From: Myxococcaceae bacterium JPH2
Lineage (GTDB): Bacteria; Myxococcota; Myxococcia; Myxococcales; Myxococcaceae
NCBI GenBank assembly: GCA_016458225.1
Contig: JAEMGR010000001.1
Coordinates: 868,001-932,000, forward strand
DNA: 64,000 nt
Direction: 5' to 3'
Numbering within the stretch: the stretch's first letter is position 1; every line of letters begins with the position of its first letter. Of the stretch, positions 20,043 through 28,449 are shown one piece after another. The notes under the pieces were generated by a model. The model did not search any database. It had not been told where the DNA came from and worked only from the letters and a program-made list of their open reading frames with translations. Both the position numbers and the translations under genes were made by a program.

Positions 20043-20723
20043 TCACGCGGCCTTCAGCAGGGCGGGCTCCAGGCGCGAGCCCGAGGGCAGAGCCTCGCCC
20101 TGTCGCTCCACCACCGTGACGAGCCTCGCCGCCATGCCGTCCGGGCCCACCCGCGCGTCCATCGCGCCAGGGTCCACGGACAGGAAGCGCACGCCGGTGC
20201 CCTCCAGCTCCGCGGCCCAGATGCGGCCCAGCTGGTCCATGGCCACCTTGGACACGCCCGCTGCGCCCCAGCGCGGCTGCGCCTCCGCGTCCGAGGACAC
20301 GTGCATCACCAGCCCGTGCCCTCGCCGCACCATGGCCTTCGCGAGGGCATGGGTGATGCGGAACGGCCCCATCACGCTCGTCTCCAGCACGGAGGCCAGG
20401 TAGTCGCTCGCCGTGGCCAGCAGCGGCGACAGCGGCGTGCGCCCCACCGTGCCCGCGGTGTGCACCAGCACGTCCAGCGAGCCCACCAGCGACGTCGCGA
20501 TGTTCAGCAGGGGCTGGACCGCCTCCGCGTCTCCCACGTCGCACGCCAGGCCGTACACCTCCAGGCCCTCTTCGCGCAGGGGATGGAGCGCCGCCTCCAG
20601 CGCCTTCCCGTCGCGGGCCACGCCCACCACCCGAGCCCCGCGCCGCGCGAGGGCGCCCACCAAGGCCAGCCCGAGCCCTCGGCTCGCGCCCGTCACCAGC
20701 GCCGCAGTTCCTACGAGTTTCAT
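20043..20723 (-). CDS. SDR-family protein lacking the catalytic Tyr
   Basis: 226 residues with a classical short-chain dehydrogenase fold: TGASRGLG nucleotide loop (11-18), DVGD, and the central VSS of strand 5. The YxxxK motif reads A155-G-V-S-K159 inside RWGAAGVSKVA, so the proton-relay Tyr is Ala; the DNA codon is GCG. The NNAG motif is HTAG (88-91). Residue Lys159 is kept. It may be a nucleotide-binding, non-oxidoreductase relative, or use another acid. The start ATG (20721-20723) fits the fold; extension to 20768 adds only unstructured residues. It is divergent from an XRE-cupin regulator with 86 bases and a palindrome between them. Confidence 0.88.
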   Translation of the reverse strand: MKLVGTAALVTGASRGLGLALVGALARRGARVVGVARDGKALEAALHPLREEGLEVYGLACDVGDAEAVQPLLNIATSLVGSLDVLVHTAGTVGRTPLSPLLATASDYLASVLETSVMGPFRITHALAKAMVRRGHGLVMHVSSDAEAQPRWGAAGVSKVAMDQLGRIWAAELEGTGVRFLSVDPGAMDARVGPDGMAARLVTVVERQGEALPSGSRLEPALLKAA

Positions 20724-20791
20724 GCGACCACCTCCGGACGCGGCAGGCCTTACCTCAAGCCCGCCCATTCGTTGGAACGCGCGCCATTCCT

Positions 20792-20806
20792 TTGGCAGAT
20801 TGCCAA
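20792..20806. promoter_or_regulatory. 15-bp palindromic operator candidate
   Basis: TTGGCA-GAT-TGCCAA is a perfect 6-3-6 inverted repeat that ends three bases before the ATG of the XRE-cupin regulator, in the divergent intergenic region shared with the SDR gene. The position suits autorepression by blocking the ribosome-binding site or promoter. Binding by the adjacent regulator is inference. Confidence 0.6.
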
Positions 20807-20809
20807 TAC

Positions 20810-21373
20810 ATGAGCGACACCGAAGAGGACCTGGCGGGCCGCCTGGCGCGCAACATCCGCACCCTGCGCGAGCGCCGAGGCGCCACCCAGGCCCAGCTGG
20901 CGAAGCTGGCGAGCGTACCTCGGGCCACCTGGGCCCACCTGGAGTCCGGCGCCGCCAACCCCACCCTGGCCGTGCTGCACAAGGCCGCGGCGGCCCTCCA
21001 GGTGTCGTTGGAGGAGCTGCTGGCCCGGCCCCGCGCGAACGCCCGCCACTACCCGCGCGAGAGCCTGCCGGTGCGCATGCGGGGCGCCGGCATGCTGCGC
21101 AAGCTCCTGCCGGATCCGCTCCCCGGCATGGAGTTCGACCGCATCGAGCTGCCCCCCAAGGTGCGCCTCACCGGCGTGCCGCACACGGCCGGGACGCGCG
21201 AGTACCTCGCCTGCGAATCCGGCGAGATGATCCTCGTGGCCAGCGGCGAGCGCTTCGTGCTCGCGCCGGGCGACGTCGTCGTGTTCCGGGGCGACCAGAA
21301 GCACTCCTATGAGAACGGCGGCGCGCGCACCGCGGTGGGCTACTCCGTCGTGCTGCTGGCCCCGCCGAGCTGA
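20810..21373 (+). CDS. XRE-type HTH regulator with cupin sensor domain
   Basis: 187 residues. HTH_3/XRE domain at ~10-68 (NIRTLRERRGATQAQLAKLA, then RATWAHLESGAANPTLAVL). The C-terminal cupin (~105-185) has GEMILVASGERFVLAPGDVVVFRGDQKHSYEN. This is the layout of small cupin-type repressors that sense a small molecule and often control a neighbouring metabolic gene. The likely target is the divergent SDR gene. ATG 20810 follows a 6-3-6 palindrome; a start at 20792 would put that palindrome in the coding region. The 3' end overlaps the convergent hydrolase gene by 34 bases. Confidence 0.88.
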   Translation: MSDTEEDLAGRLARNIRTLRERRGATQAQLAKLASVPRATWAHLESGAANPTLAVLHKAAAALQVSLEELLARPRANARHYPRESLPVRMRGAGMLRKLLPDPLPGMEFDRIELPPKVRLTGVPHTAGTREYLACESGEMILVASGERFVLAPGDVVVFRGDQKHSYENGGARTAVGYSVVLLAPPS

Positions 21374-22119
21374 GCGAGGAACGCGTCCAGCGCGGCGTTC
21401 ACCGCCTCGGGCGCATCGAGCTGGGCCCAGTGACCCACGCCCTCGATGGGCCGCGACGGCAGGTCCGCCACCAGCCGGTGATACGAACCCGGCGCGTCAT
21501 TGAACCGCGTGACGACGCTCAGCCGAGGGCCCCGGTAGCGCTTCAGCGCCGCCACCGGGTCGAAGGTGAGCAGCGCCCCCAGCGGTCCACTCACCGCCGC
21601 GCGCGGGGTGCGTTGCAGGTCCGCGAGGATGCGCGCCCGCACCTCGGGACGCGAGTCCGCGAACATCGGGGACCAGAACTGCTCCACCACCTGCACCCAC
21701 GCCTCTGAGTCCAGCGCGGCCATCATCCCCTGGGCCTGCTCGGGCGGAATGTCCCGACCGTCCGACGCCGGGTCGAGGAGGAACAGCCCCGCCACCGCCT
21801 CCGGATGCGCGGCGGCCTGCGCCACGCACACCGCCCCGCCCAGGCTGTGGCCCACCAGCACGTAGCGCGTCAGGCCCAGCCTGTGCACCACCGCCTCGAC
21901 ATCCTCCGCCAGCGCCTCCACCGAGTAGCGCCCATCCGAGGGCACCGCCGAGCGCCCATGCCCGCGCAGGTCCAACGCAATGGCCCGCCGGCTCCGACGC
22001 ACGTGCGCGAGCTGCGCCGCCCAGTGCTCGGTGTTGCCTGCGCTCGCGTGGACGATCACCACCGGCACGCCACCCTGTCCCCCATCGTCGACGTACAGCG
22101 CTCCCGCGGGCCCTTGCAT
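21340..22119 (-). CDS. alpha/beta-fold hydrolase
   Basis: 259 residues of the Abhydrolase_1 family. Motifs: VIVHASAGNTEHW (oxyanion region), LDLRGHGRS, nucleophile elbow GHSLGG, acidic residue probably in the LLDPASD or VVTRF region, and catalytic His in GVGHWAQLD. Length and motifs fit carboxylesterase/haloperoxidase-like enzymes; the Ser nucleophile rules out a haloalkane dehalogenase. GGGAGG lies seven bases before the ATG at 22117-22119. It is divergent from a WYL regulator, which probably controls it. Confidence 0.87.
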   Translation of the reverse strand: MQGPAGALYVDDGGQGGVPVVIVHASAGNTEHWAAQLAHVRRSRRAIALDLRGHGRSAVPSDGRYSVEALAEDVEAVVHRLGLTRYVLVGHSLGGAVCVAQAAAHPEAVAGLFLLDPASDGRDIPPEQAQGMMAALDSEAWVQVVEQFWSPMFADSRPEVRARILADLQRTPRAAVSGPLGALLTFDPVAALKRYRGPRLSVVTRFNDAPGSYHRLVADLPSRPIEGVGHWAQLDAPEAVNAALDAFLAQLGGASSTTE

Positions 22120-22187
22120 GACATCCCTCCCAAGTCGCTGGCGCGCGGCAGTGCGCGCCCGATGCCGCATTGAGTACGGGGCATCCC

Positions 22188-22202
22188 TGACAGAAACTGT
22201 CA
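22188..22202. promoter_or_regulatory. 15-bp palindromic operator candidate
   Basis: TGACAG-AAA-CTGTCA is a perfect 6-3-6 inverted repeat four bases before the ATG of the WYL regulator, in the 86-base divergent region shared with the hydrolase gene. A second palindrome, GTTCGG-A-CCGAAC (22209-22221), overlaps the first codons. Either may be the regulator's operator; this is inferred from position. Confidence 0.6.
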
Positions 22203-22205
22203 CCA

Positions 22206-22931
22206 ATGGTTCGGACCGAACGGGTGATGGGACTGTTGGATTTCCTGCGCGGGCGCGAGGCCACCACGGTCGCGGAGATTGCCTCCGCGCTGCGGGTGAG
22301 CCCGCGCACGGTGCACCGGGACCTCGCCACGCTGCGCTCGATGGGGCACCCCATCGAGAGCGACACTGGGCCCGGAGGAGGCGTGCGCCTGGAGGGAGCG
22401 CGCGGGGTGACGGCCGTGCACCTCTCGCCGGAAGAAGTGGCCTCGCTGTGGCTGGCGGCGAACCTGTCGGCCACGGCCACCGGGCTGCCCTGGAGCCGGA
22501 GCACGCGCTCGGCGCTCCACAAGCTGTTCGCCAGCGTGCCCCGTGAACGGGCCCGCCACCTGCGCGCCCTCTGCGAGCGCGTCATCGTGGGACGCCCTGC
22601 CTCCACGCGCGTGCTGGCGGAGGCGGGGACCCCCTCGGAGGAGCTGCTCGGCGTGTTCGAGCGGGCCTTCGCCGCGCAGGTGTGCCTGTCCTTCGACTAC
22701 CGCGACCGCCATGGCCAGCCGAGCCGCCGCTGCGTGGAGCCGCACGGCCTGCTGGTGGAGGCCCCCGTCTGGTACGTGCTCGCGTTGGACGTCGAGCGCG
22801 ACGCGGCCCGCATGTTCCGAATGGACCGCATCTCCCGGCCGAGGCTCGTCCCCGAGCGCCCCTTCGTGCCGGACTTCGAGGGCCTGCGCGCCCGAGCCAT
22901 GGCGCAGCGCGAGCAACCGCCTCCTGGCTGA
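22206..22931 (+). CDS. HTH/WYL-domain transcriptional regulator
   Basis: 241 residues. N-terminal DeoR-like winged helix (HTH_11, ~5-60: TTVAEIASALRVSPRTVHRDLATLRSMG, given here as a motif split at SALRV). The C-terminal WYL domain (~145-215) has the conserved CVEPHGLLVEAPVWYVLALD and a following R-x-FRMDRI. WYL domains bind nucleotides or other small ligands. The short 86-base divergent gap to the alpha/beta hydrolase and the palindromes at the gene start suggest autoregulation and control of that hydrolase. Confidence 0.9.
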   Translation: MVRTERVMGLLDFLRGREATTVAEIASALRVSPRTVHRDLATLRSMGHPIESDTGPGGGVRLEGARGVTAVHLSPEEVASLWLAANLSATATGLPWSRSTRSALHKLFASVPRERARHLRALCERVIVGRPASTRVLAEAGTPSEELLGVFERAFAAQVCLSFDYRDRHGQPSRRCVEPHGLLVEAPVWYVLALDVERDAARMFRMDRISRPRLVPERPFVPDFEGLRARAMAQREQPPPG

Positions 22932-22937
22932 GCCCGG

Positions 22938-23732
22938 CTACTCCAGCCCCTCGTCCGTCAGCACCCGCGCGCCCTTCTGGCGCTGCGTGAGGGGGCGGTA
23001 GCGACGGGCCACCATGGTGCTCAACTTGAAGGGCAGCTCCCGCTCGCGCTCCACGCGCTCGGCCCGCGCCACCAGGGTCTCCTTGGTGAAGCGCTCCGAC
23101 CGCTCCAGCCCCACGAGGATGCGGTTCGTCGTGGGGGGCACCTCGAAGACGGACACGCCGCGGAAGCTCACCTGGTAGGTGCGCACCATGGCGGCGTAGT
23201 GCGGGTTGGCGGCGGACTCCCACAGGTTGCCCACCACCGCGCCGTTGCGCGCCAGCCGCTCCCGCGTGGCGCCGAGGAACTCCCGCGTGGCGAGGTGGCG
23301 CGGGATGTTCTCCGCGTCGAACGCGTCCAGGATGATGAGCCCGTATTCGGGCCCCTCGGCGTCCATGAAGGCCCGGGCATCCGCCACGTGCACCCGGAGC
23401 TGCCCGTCCTCCTCAAAGCCGCAGTACAGCTTCGCCGCGTCGACGACCTCGGGGTCGTTGTCCACCACGTCGATGTGCACCTCGGGCAGCACCGCGCGCA
23501 GGAACATGGGGATGGCGCCGCCGCCCAGGCCCACCACGAGCACGCTCTCGGGCTCGGGCACGAAGGCCAGTCCCACCATCGCCATGCGCGTGTATGGCAA
23601 CTCCAGCCGCAAGGGCTCGCCGGGCCACACCGTGCTCTGTCGGGCCCCGCCCTCGCTGAACCGCAGCGAGCGACAGCCTTCGGAGTCTTCGGTGACGATG
23701 ACGCGCGAACTCTTGGCGTGCTCAGCCGGCAT
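22938..23732 (-). CDS. spermidine-synthase-like methyltransferase-fold protein
   Basis: 264 residues with the Rossmann fold of polyamine aminopropyltransferases. SVLVVGLGGGAIPMFL is motif I, VVDNDPEVVDAAKLY the following acidic strand, and VADARAFMD plus LIILDAFDAENIP the substrate loop. The GGG-A-x-P pattern and the DAFD motif are typical of spermidine-synthase-like proteins that are not true SpeE; the polyamine-binding signature is not complete. No S-adenosylmethionine decarboxylase gene is adjacent. Its first 11 bases overlap the end of the 2OG-Fe(II) oxygenase gene, so the pair is probably an operon. Confidence 0.85.
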   Translation of the reverse strand: MPAEHAKSSRVIVTEDSEGCRSLRFSEGGARQSTVWPGEPLRLELPYTRMAMVGLAFVPEPESVLVVGLGGGAIPMFLRAVLPEVHIDVVDNDPEVVDAAKLYCGFEEDGQLRVHVADARAFMDAEGPEYGLIILDAFDAENIPRHLATREFLGATRERLARNGAVVGNLWESAANPHYAAMVRTYQVSFRGVSVFEVPPTTNRILVGLERSERFTKETLVARAERVERERELPFKLSTMVARRYRPLTQRQKGARVLTDEGLE

Positions 23733-24360
23733 CGCGCCCGTAGTACCACGCGGTGAGCGCCAGCCGGGAGGCGTGGGTGGGCAGCACCTCGTGCTCCAAC
23801 CGCTCGCTCAGGAACACCACCAACGTGTCGAGCCGGGGCGACACCTCCACGGGGGCCTCGCCCTCCGGATACAGCCGGAGCTGGCCCCCATGCGCGGGCT
23901 CCCAGTCCGAGTTCGCGTACCAGATGGCCGTGACCCGCCGGTTGGACTGGCCCGGAAAGGCGTCCAGGTGCCGGGCATAGCGCGCGCCGCCTCCCGGGTA
24001 GCACGCGAGCTGGAGGTCGAAGCGGCCCAGCCCCAGATAGGCGCCCGAGGACAGCGCCTCGCCCAGCGCCTGGAATCGCTCCCACAACGCACCGAGCGCC
24101 GAGTCCGATTGGGGCAACACCCAATCCACATGGTCTCCCCGCACGTGTGAATCCACCGTGCGGTCCGCGCCGCGCCGGATGCCCGCGGGGTGCAACGTCC
24201 CCGCGGCCACCCGCGCGCGTGCCTCATCTCGGACCGCGCGCGCCTCGACCTCTCCGAGGAGCGATGTCCGCAGGAAGTAGCCGCGCGCACCCAGCGCCTC
24301 GACCTCCGCGTCCGTCAGCTCCAAGGGCAGGGCCTCCGGGCCCCCCCACCGTCTGTGCAT
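23722..24360 (-). CDS. 2-oxoglutarate/Fe(II) oxygenase, prolyl-hydroxylase-like
   Basis: 212 residues. The jelly-roll core has the iron triad: His and Asp in YARHLDAFPG, the distal His in RLEHEVLPTHASRLALT, and Arg within the same segment for the 2-oxoglutarate carboxylate. VTAIWYANSDWEPAHGGQLRLYPE is the strand before it (residues shown in part). This fits the EGLN/P4H-type prolyl hydroxylases, which modify proteins such as EF-Tu in Pseudomonas. ATG 24358-24360. Overlap of its 3' end with the next gene (spermidine-synthase-like) suggests a two-gene operon. The substrate is unknown. Confidence 0.87.
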   Translation of the reverse strand: MHRRWGGPEALPLELTDAEVEALGARGYFLRTSLLGEVEARAVRDEARARVAAGTLHPAGIRRGADRTVDSHVRGDHVDWVLPQSDSALGALWERFQALGEALSSGAYLGLGRFDLQLACYPGGGARYARHLDAFPGQSNRRVTAIWYANSDWEPAHGGQLRLYPEGEAPVEVSPRLDTLVVFLSERLEHEVLPTHASRLALTAWYYGRDAG

Positions 24361-24414
24361 GAATGCACACGCTGCCCCAGACGCCCGTCCGTGGGAAGCG
24401 GATACACTGCGCGG

Positions 24415-25029
24415 ATGGCGCGCCTCTCGCGAGTCCTCAGCGTCCTCGCCGCCGCGGTGCTCGGCGCGGCGGGCACATGGCTGCTCCTCCGTCCGCCCTC
24501 GGTCTCGCTGCCCGACACCCCCTCGGTGGCGCAGCAGATGCGCGAGGTCGCTCGCCTGGAGACGCTGGACGTCTCGCTCTACAAGAAGGTCGTCTTCGCC
24601 CCCCAGCCCGAGGCCCAGGACGCGCTCTGGAAGGACGTCATCGCCTGGGCGAAGTACACGCTGCAAGACCCGCACGGCCGCGCCATCGTCTTCGCGGACG
24701 CGCACCTGGGCTTCGACTTCCAGCGCTTCGGCCCCGAGAGCCTCCGCGTCACGGGCACCCGCGTGGACGTCGTCCTGCCGCCCCTGGAGGTCCAGGTGTC
24801 GCTGCGGCCCGGCGAGACGGAGATCATCGACTCCAACCTGGACAGCGCCCAGACGGCCGAGCTGCTGGAGAAGGCCCGCCTCGCCTTCGAGCGCGAGGTG
24901 CGCGAGGACGCGCGCCTGCGCGAGCGTGCCCGCCAGTCGGCCGAGCGCGCGCTGCGGGCGCTCCTCCTCACGCTGGGCTACCGCGAGGTGCGCTTCGTCG
25001 ACCGCCTGCCCATGGGCACCGCCGGCTGA
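24415..25029 (+). CDS. DUF4230 membrane-anchored protein
   Basis: 204 residues: N-terminal membrane helix or uncleaved signal (VLSVLAAAVLGAAGTWLLL), then the DUF4230 domain (KYTLQDPHGRAIVFADAHLGFDF, VDVVLPPLEVQVSL, residues ~75-140) and a C-terminal Arg/Glu-rich helix ending in YREVRFVDRL. The role of this family is unknown. ATG 24415 lies 54 bases from the divergent oxygenase start. Its 3' end is four bases from the convergent TPR protein gene. Confidence 0.85.
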   Translation: MARLSRVLSVLAAAVLGAAGTWLLLRPPSVSLPDTPSVAQQMREVARLETLDVSLYKKVVFAPQPEAQDALWKDVIAWAKYTLQDPHGRAIVFADAHLGFDFQRFGPESLRVTGTRVDVVLPPLEVQVSLRPGETEIIDSNLDSAQTAELLEKARLAFEREVREDARLRERARQSAERALRALLLTLGYREVRFVDRLPMGTAG

Positions 25030-25033
25030 AGCG

Positions 25034-26293
25034 TCACGCGCGCGACAGTCCGTCCGCGGTGAGCCGGAACAAGCCCGGGATGCCGTCTGGCGCGTGCCCC
25101 AGGCGGATGAGCGCCTCGCGCGAGGCCTCGTCCGACTCGCGGCACAGCAGCGCCAGCTCGCGCCGTCCGAGGCTCACCTGGAGCGGGCCCTCTCCGGCCT
25201 GGGACACCACGCGGCGCCACTGCGCGCGGGTCAGCAGTCGCGCGCCGTCGTGCCCATCGCCCTCGGCCACCGCCCAGAGTCCGGTGAAGGCCTCGGCCTG
25301 GCGCACCTCGCCCTGGTCGATGACCACCGGGTGCACTGGCGCGGGTCGCGCTTCCAGGTTGCGCCAGGCCACGGCGTCCACCGCGTCCGCCGTCAGCCCC
25401 GCGCCCTCCAGCGCGGACGCCGGCAGGTAGCGCACGAAGTCCGAGTCCTCCAACACGTAGAACACGTCCATCCCCGCGGGCCCCGGCCGGCGCAGCGCGC
25501 CCACCGCTCCCGCCGGGAAGTCCGCCGGACGCAGCACCGGGCGCAGGCGCGCCTCCAGCCGCGCATCCGCCGCACCCAGCTCCGAGGACAGCCCGCCCAG
25601 CCGCGCCGCGAGCGCGTCCACGTAGGCCGTGAGCCCTCGCGTCCCAGGCGCCTCGCGATACGCGCCGTAGAGCGAGCCCAGGTCCACCCGCCCCACGCCC
25701 CCCGTCACGAGCTTGAGCAGGAGGTCCTTGCCCTGGCGCCGGAAGGCCACGCCCGCGCGGCCCAGCGCCGCGGCCAGCGCGGCGGTGAACTCCGGACGCA
25801 GCACCTGCTCCTGCGGCGTGGGAGGAGGCGGCAGCTCCACGGCCTCCAGCTCCTCTTTCAGCAGCCGCGTCTCCGCGTCGAACGGATCTCTCGCGAGCGC
25901 ATCCGCCACATAGGCCCGGGCGCGCTCGGCCTCGCCCCGACGCAGCGCGAGCACCGCGAGCACCTTGAGCACCTCCGGGTCGTCGGGCCCGAGCGCCATC
26001 GCGTCGCGCAGCTCCACCTCCGCGTCGCCGTGCCGCTCCAGGCCGAGCAGCGCGCGCGCCAGTCCCAGCCGCACCGGGATGTCGCGTGGGAAGTCGCGGC
26101 GCAGGGCCTCCAGCAAGGGCAAGGCCTCGCGCTCGGCGCCCGCGTTGACGAGCGCATGGGCCACCACGAGCCGAGGCGTGGGGCCGCTGCCCCTGCGAGC
26201 CGCGTCGCGCAGCGCGGACAGCTCCGCGTCGGCCAGCACGGCGCCGGACTCGACCTTGCGACGCAGTTGCTCCAGTTCCAGGGGGGATGTCAC
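25034..26293 (-). CDS. TPR protein with DUF1444-like C-terminal domain
   Basis: 419 residues from GTG 26291-26293 (the frame is open upstream but poor in character). The N-terminal ~150 residues form helix pairs of TPR type (VAHALVNAGAEREALPLLEAL, LRDAMALGPDDPEVLKVLAVLALRRG, given as separate helices). The C-terminal ~240 residues resemble the DUF1444/YtpQ family (VFYVLEDSDFVRYLP, VVIDQGEVRQAEAF), whose function is unknown. It lies 10 bases downstream of the hybrid kinase gene on the same strand and may share its operon. Confidence 0.75.
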   Translation of the reverse strand: MTSPLELEQLRRKVESGAVLADAELSALRDAARRGSGPTPRLVVAHALVNAGAEREALPLLEALRRDFPRDIPVRLGLARALLGLERHGDAEVELRDAMALGPDDPEVLKVLAVLALRRGEAERARAYVADALARDPFDAETRLLKEELEAVELPPPPTPQEQVLRPEFTAALAAALGRAGVAFRRQGKDLLLKLVTGGVGRVDLGSLYGAYREAPGTRGLTAYVDALAARLGGLSSELGAADARLEARLRPVLRPADFPAGAVGALRRPGPAGMDVFYVLEDSDFVRYLPASALEGAGLTADAVDAVAWRNLEARPAPVHPVVIDQGEVRQAEAFTGLWAVAEGDGHDGARLLTRAQWRRVVSQAGEGPLQVSLGRRELALLCRESDEASREALIRLGHAPDGIPGLFRLTADGLSRA

Positions 26294-26303
26294 GGCGCGA
26301 ACT

Positions 26304-28343
26304 CTAGTGGGGGGCCTCGGCTCCGCCCAGCCCCGGGTCCGCGTCCGAAGGCTGCGGCGCGCCCTGCCTCCCGAGGAAGTCATCCAAGGCGCCCACGTCG
26401 ATGGGCTTGCGGAACACCGCGTCCACCAGCGCGAGGCTGGCGCGGTTCTGCCCGCGCACGTCCATGCCGGTGACGATGGCCAGGAGCGCCTGCGGTGAGC
26501 GCTCGCGAAGCGCCTTCGCCAGCTCCCAGCCGGACATCTCCGGCATCACCGCGTCCAACAGCGCGGCGTCAAAGCGGCGCCGGTCCCACAGCTGGAGCGC
26601 CACCTCGGGGCTGTGGGCCACCTGCACGTCGTAGCCTTCCTCGGTCAGCACCTCGGCCATCATCCGCGCGTTGTCCAGGTCGTCATCCACCACGAGCACG
26701 CTGCGCGTCTGCTGGAAGCGCCGGTTCGGCTCCGGCAGAGCCTCTTCGTCGGTGGGCTCGGCGGTGGGAGCCCGCGCCTCCGTCACGCGCGGCAGCCGCA
26801 CCACGAAGGCCGCTCCCGGTCCTCGCTCCGAGTTCTCCGCGGACAGCTCTCCCCCCCACCGCTGCACCTGCGCGCGCGCCACCGCCAGGTAGAGCGAGAG
26901 CTGGGGCGCGCCCGGGTCGCGGCGCAGCGGATCAAACAGCCGAGACAGCTCCTCCACCGCGTAGGGCGGTCCCTGGTCCTCGATGCGCAGGGACAGCCAC
27001 GCGTCGCCCTCGCGCTTCGTGGAGACATGCAGCGTGCCCCCGGACTCCATGCGGTCGCGCGCGGACAACAGCAGGTTCACGATGAGTTCGCGGAAGAACC
27101 CCGCGTCGGCGCGCACCTCGCCAGGGCCGCCCAGGTCCAGCTCGACGTGGACGGGGTGCTCGCGCTGCTCCAGCTCGCCGCGCGACAGCTCCAGCGCCTC
27201 GCGCACCGTCTGGTCCACCGGCACGTCGGACAGTCGTTCCTCCGTGCGCTGGACGTTGAACTCCTGGAGCCGCGCCACCAGCTCGCCAATCTGCCGCACC
27301 GTCTTGTCGAGCGCCTCCAAGTGCTCGGGCTTGTACTCGCGCTGCAGGAGCGTGATGCGCAGCCGCAGCACGTTGAGGAAGTTGTTGAGCGCGTGCGCCG
27401 CGCCGCTGGCCAACTGCCCCAGGGCCTGCTGACGCGTGCGCCGCAACAACTGTCCTTGGAGTCGTCGCAGCTCGTCGTGCGCGCTCTCCAGGGCCTTGGT
27501 CTTGTTGACGGACTCGGTGCGGTCCGTGAAGGTCTGGATGACGCCGGCCAGCTCGCCGTCCTCTTCCCAGACGGGCGTGGCGGACAGCTCCAGGGCGGCC
27601 TCCTCGCCGTCAGGCCGCTCCACCCGCATCATCACCCCGCGCACCGGGCCGTGCTCTCGCAGGGCGCGCAGGTACGGCATGTCCTGCGCGTGGAAGGGCT
27701 CATCGGAGGTGTGGCGCGCGTTGACCTGCGACAGCACGGGCGCCATCGAGCTGACGGGACGCGCGCCCACCACCGCGCGCATGGGCACGCCCATCAGCCG
27801 GCTCACCGGCGGCGTGACGAAGGACACGGTGCCGTCCACCTCGGCCAGGAGGATGCCCACGTCCACGTGGTTGAGCACCGACTCCATCACCGCCGCCTCG
27901 CGAAACCGCACCTCCTCCGTCTTCAGCACGCGCGCGTAGGACGCCTGCGCGGACGCGTCCGCCTCCCACACCAGCTCGGACACCAGCTCCGCCACGTGCG
28001 GATCCAACCGTCCATGGCGCCGCGCGTAGACGTAGAAGATGATCTCCGCGAGCGACTTGAACTCGCGCGTGAGGTCGTCCGGCTCGAAGTTCTGTTCGTA
28101 CCGGTAGGCCCCGTGCGAGCGCACCACCTCCGGCCACAGCCGAATGGCGTCTTCGCCCCGGTCCTTGAGCAGCCGGGCGAGTTCGTCCAGGAGCCGGCGC
28201 AGGGGCGCGCGCAGGTCCTTGCCGGGGATGTCCACCTCGTACGTCTCCGCGCGCAGTCGCTTGGCCCACAGGCGAGTGATGCGCTCGCGCTCGGTGTCGA
28301 GCAGCTCGCGAAGGGCGACGATGGCGTTGGCGGTGGTGGGCAC
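26304..28343 (-). CDS. hybrid histidine kinase with active receiver domain
   Basis: 679 residues from GTG 28341-28343 (TTG 28347 is an alternative). The N-terminal ~130 residues are an all-helical RsbR-like domain (LRELLDTERERITRLW). PAS follows (~150-275), then a HisKA-like dimer helix with His317 in GAAHALNNFLN, HATPase (~400-520) and a receiver (~548-660) with Asp597 in ALLDAVMPEMSGWEL and Lys in FRKPID. The HATPase has its N box (ELIVNLLLSARDRM), but the G1 box reads DQGPPY and the glycine-rich G2 box is missing (PGAPQLSLYLAVA). ATP binding may be impaired, or this is a divergent subfamily. No membrane helix is present, so it is cytoplasmic. It probably heads an operon with the DUF1444-like gene. 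Confidence 0.87.
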   Translation of the reverse strand: MPTTANAIVALRELLDTERERITRLWAKRLRAETYEVDIPGKDLRAPLRRLLDELARLLKDRGEDAIRLWPEVVRSHGAYRYEQNFEPDDLTREFKSLAEIIFYVYARRHGRLDPHVAELVSELVWEADASAQASYARVLKTEEVRFREAAVMESVLNHVDVGILLAEVDGTVSFVTPPVSRLMGVPMRAVVGARPVSSMAPVLSQVNARHTSDEPFHAQDMPYLRALREHGPVRGVMMRVERPDGEEAALELSATPVWEEDGELAGVIQTFTDRTESVNKTKALESAHDELRRLQGQLLRRTRQQALGQLASGAAHALNNFLNVLRLRITLLQREYKPEHLEALDKTVRQIGELVARLQEFNVQRTEERLSDVPVDQTVREALELSRGELEQREHPVHVELDLGGPGEVRADAGFFRELIVNLLLSARDRMESGGTLHVSTKREGDAWLSLRIEDQGPPYAVEELSRLFDPLRRDPGAPQLSLYLAVARAQVQRWGGELSAENSERGPGAAFVVRLPRVTEARAPTAEPTDEEALPEPNRRFQQTRSVLVVDDDLDNARMMAEVLTEEGYDVQVAHSPEVALQLWDRRRFDAALLDAVMPEMSGWELAKALRERSPQALLAIVTGMDVRGQNRASLALVDAVFRKPIDVGALDDFLGRQGAPQPSDADPGLGGAEAPH

Positions 28344-28449
28344 GCTCAAGGCAGCAACGTGTGCATGCCGGCTCGGGCAGGCCACCCGTGCGCCCGCCCG
28401 CTCGCCCATGGCCACGACCCGCGTCCACCGCCACCTTTCGGGCGACCGC

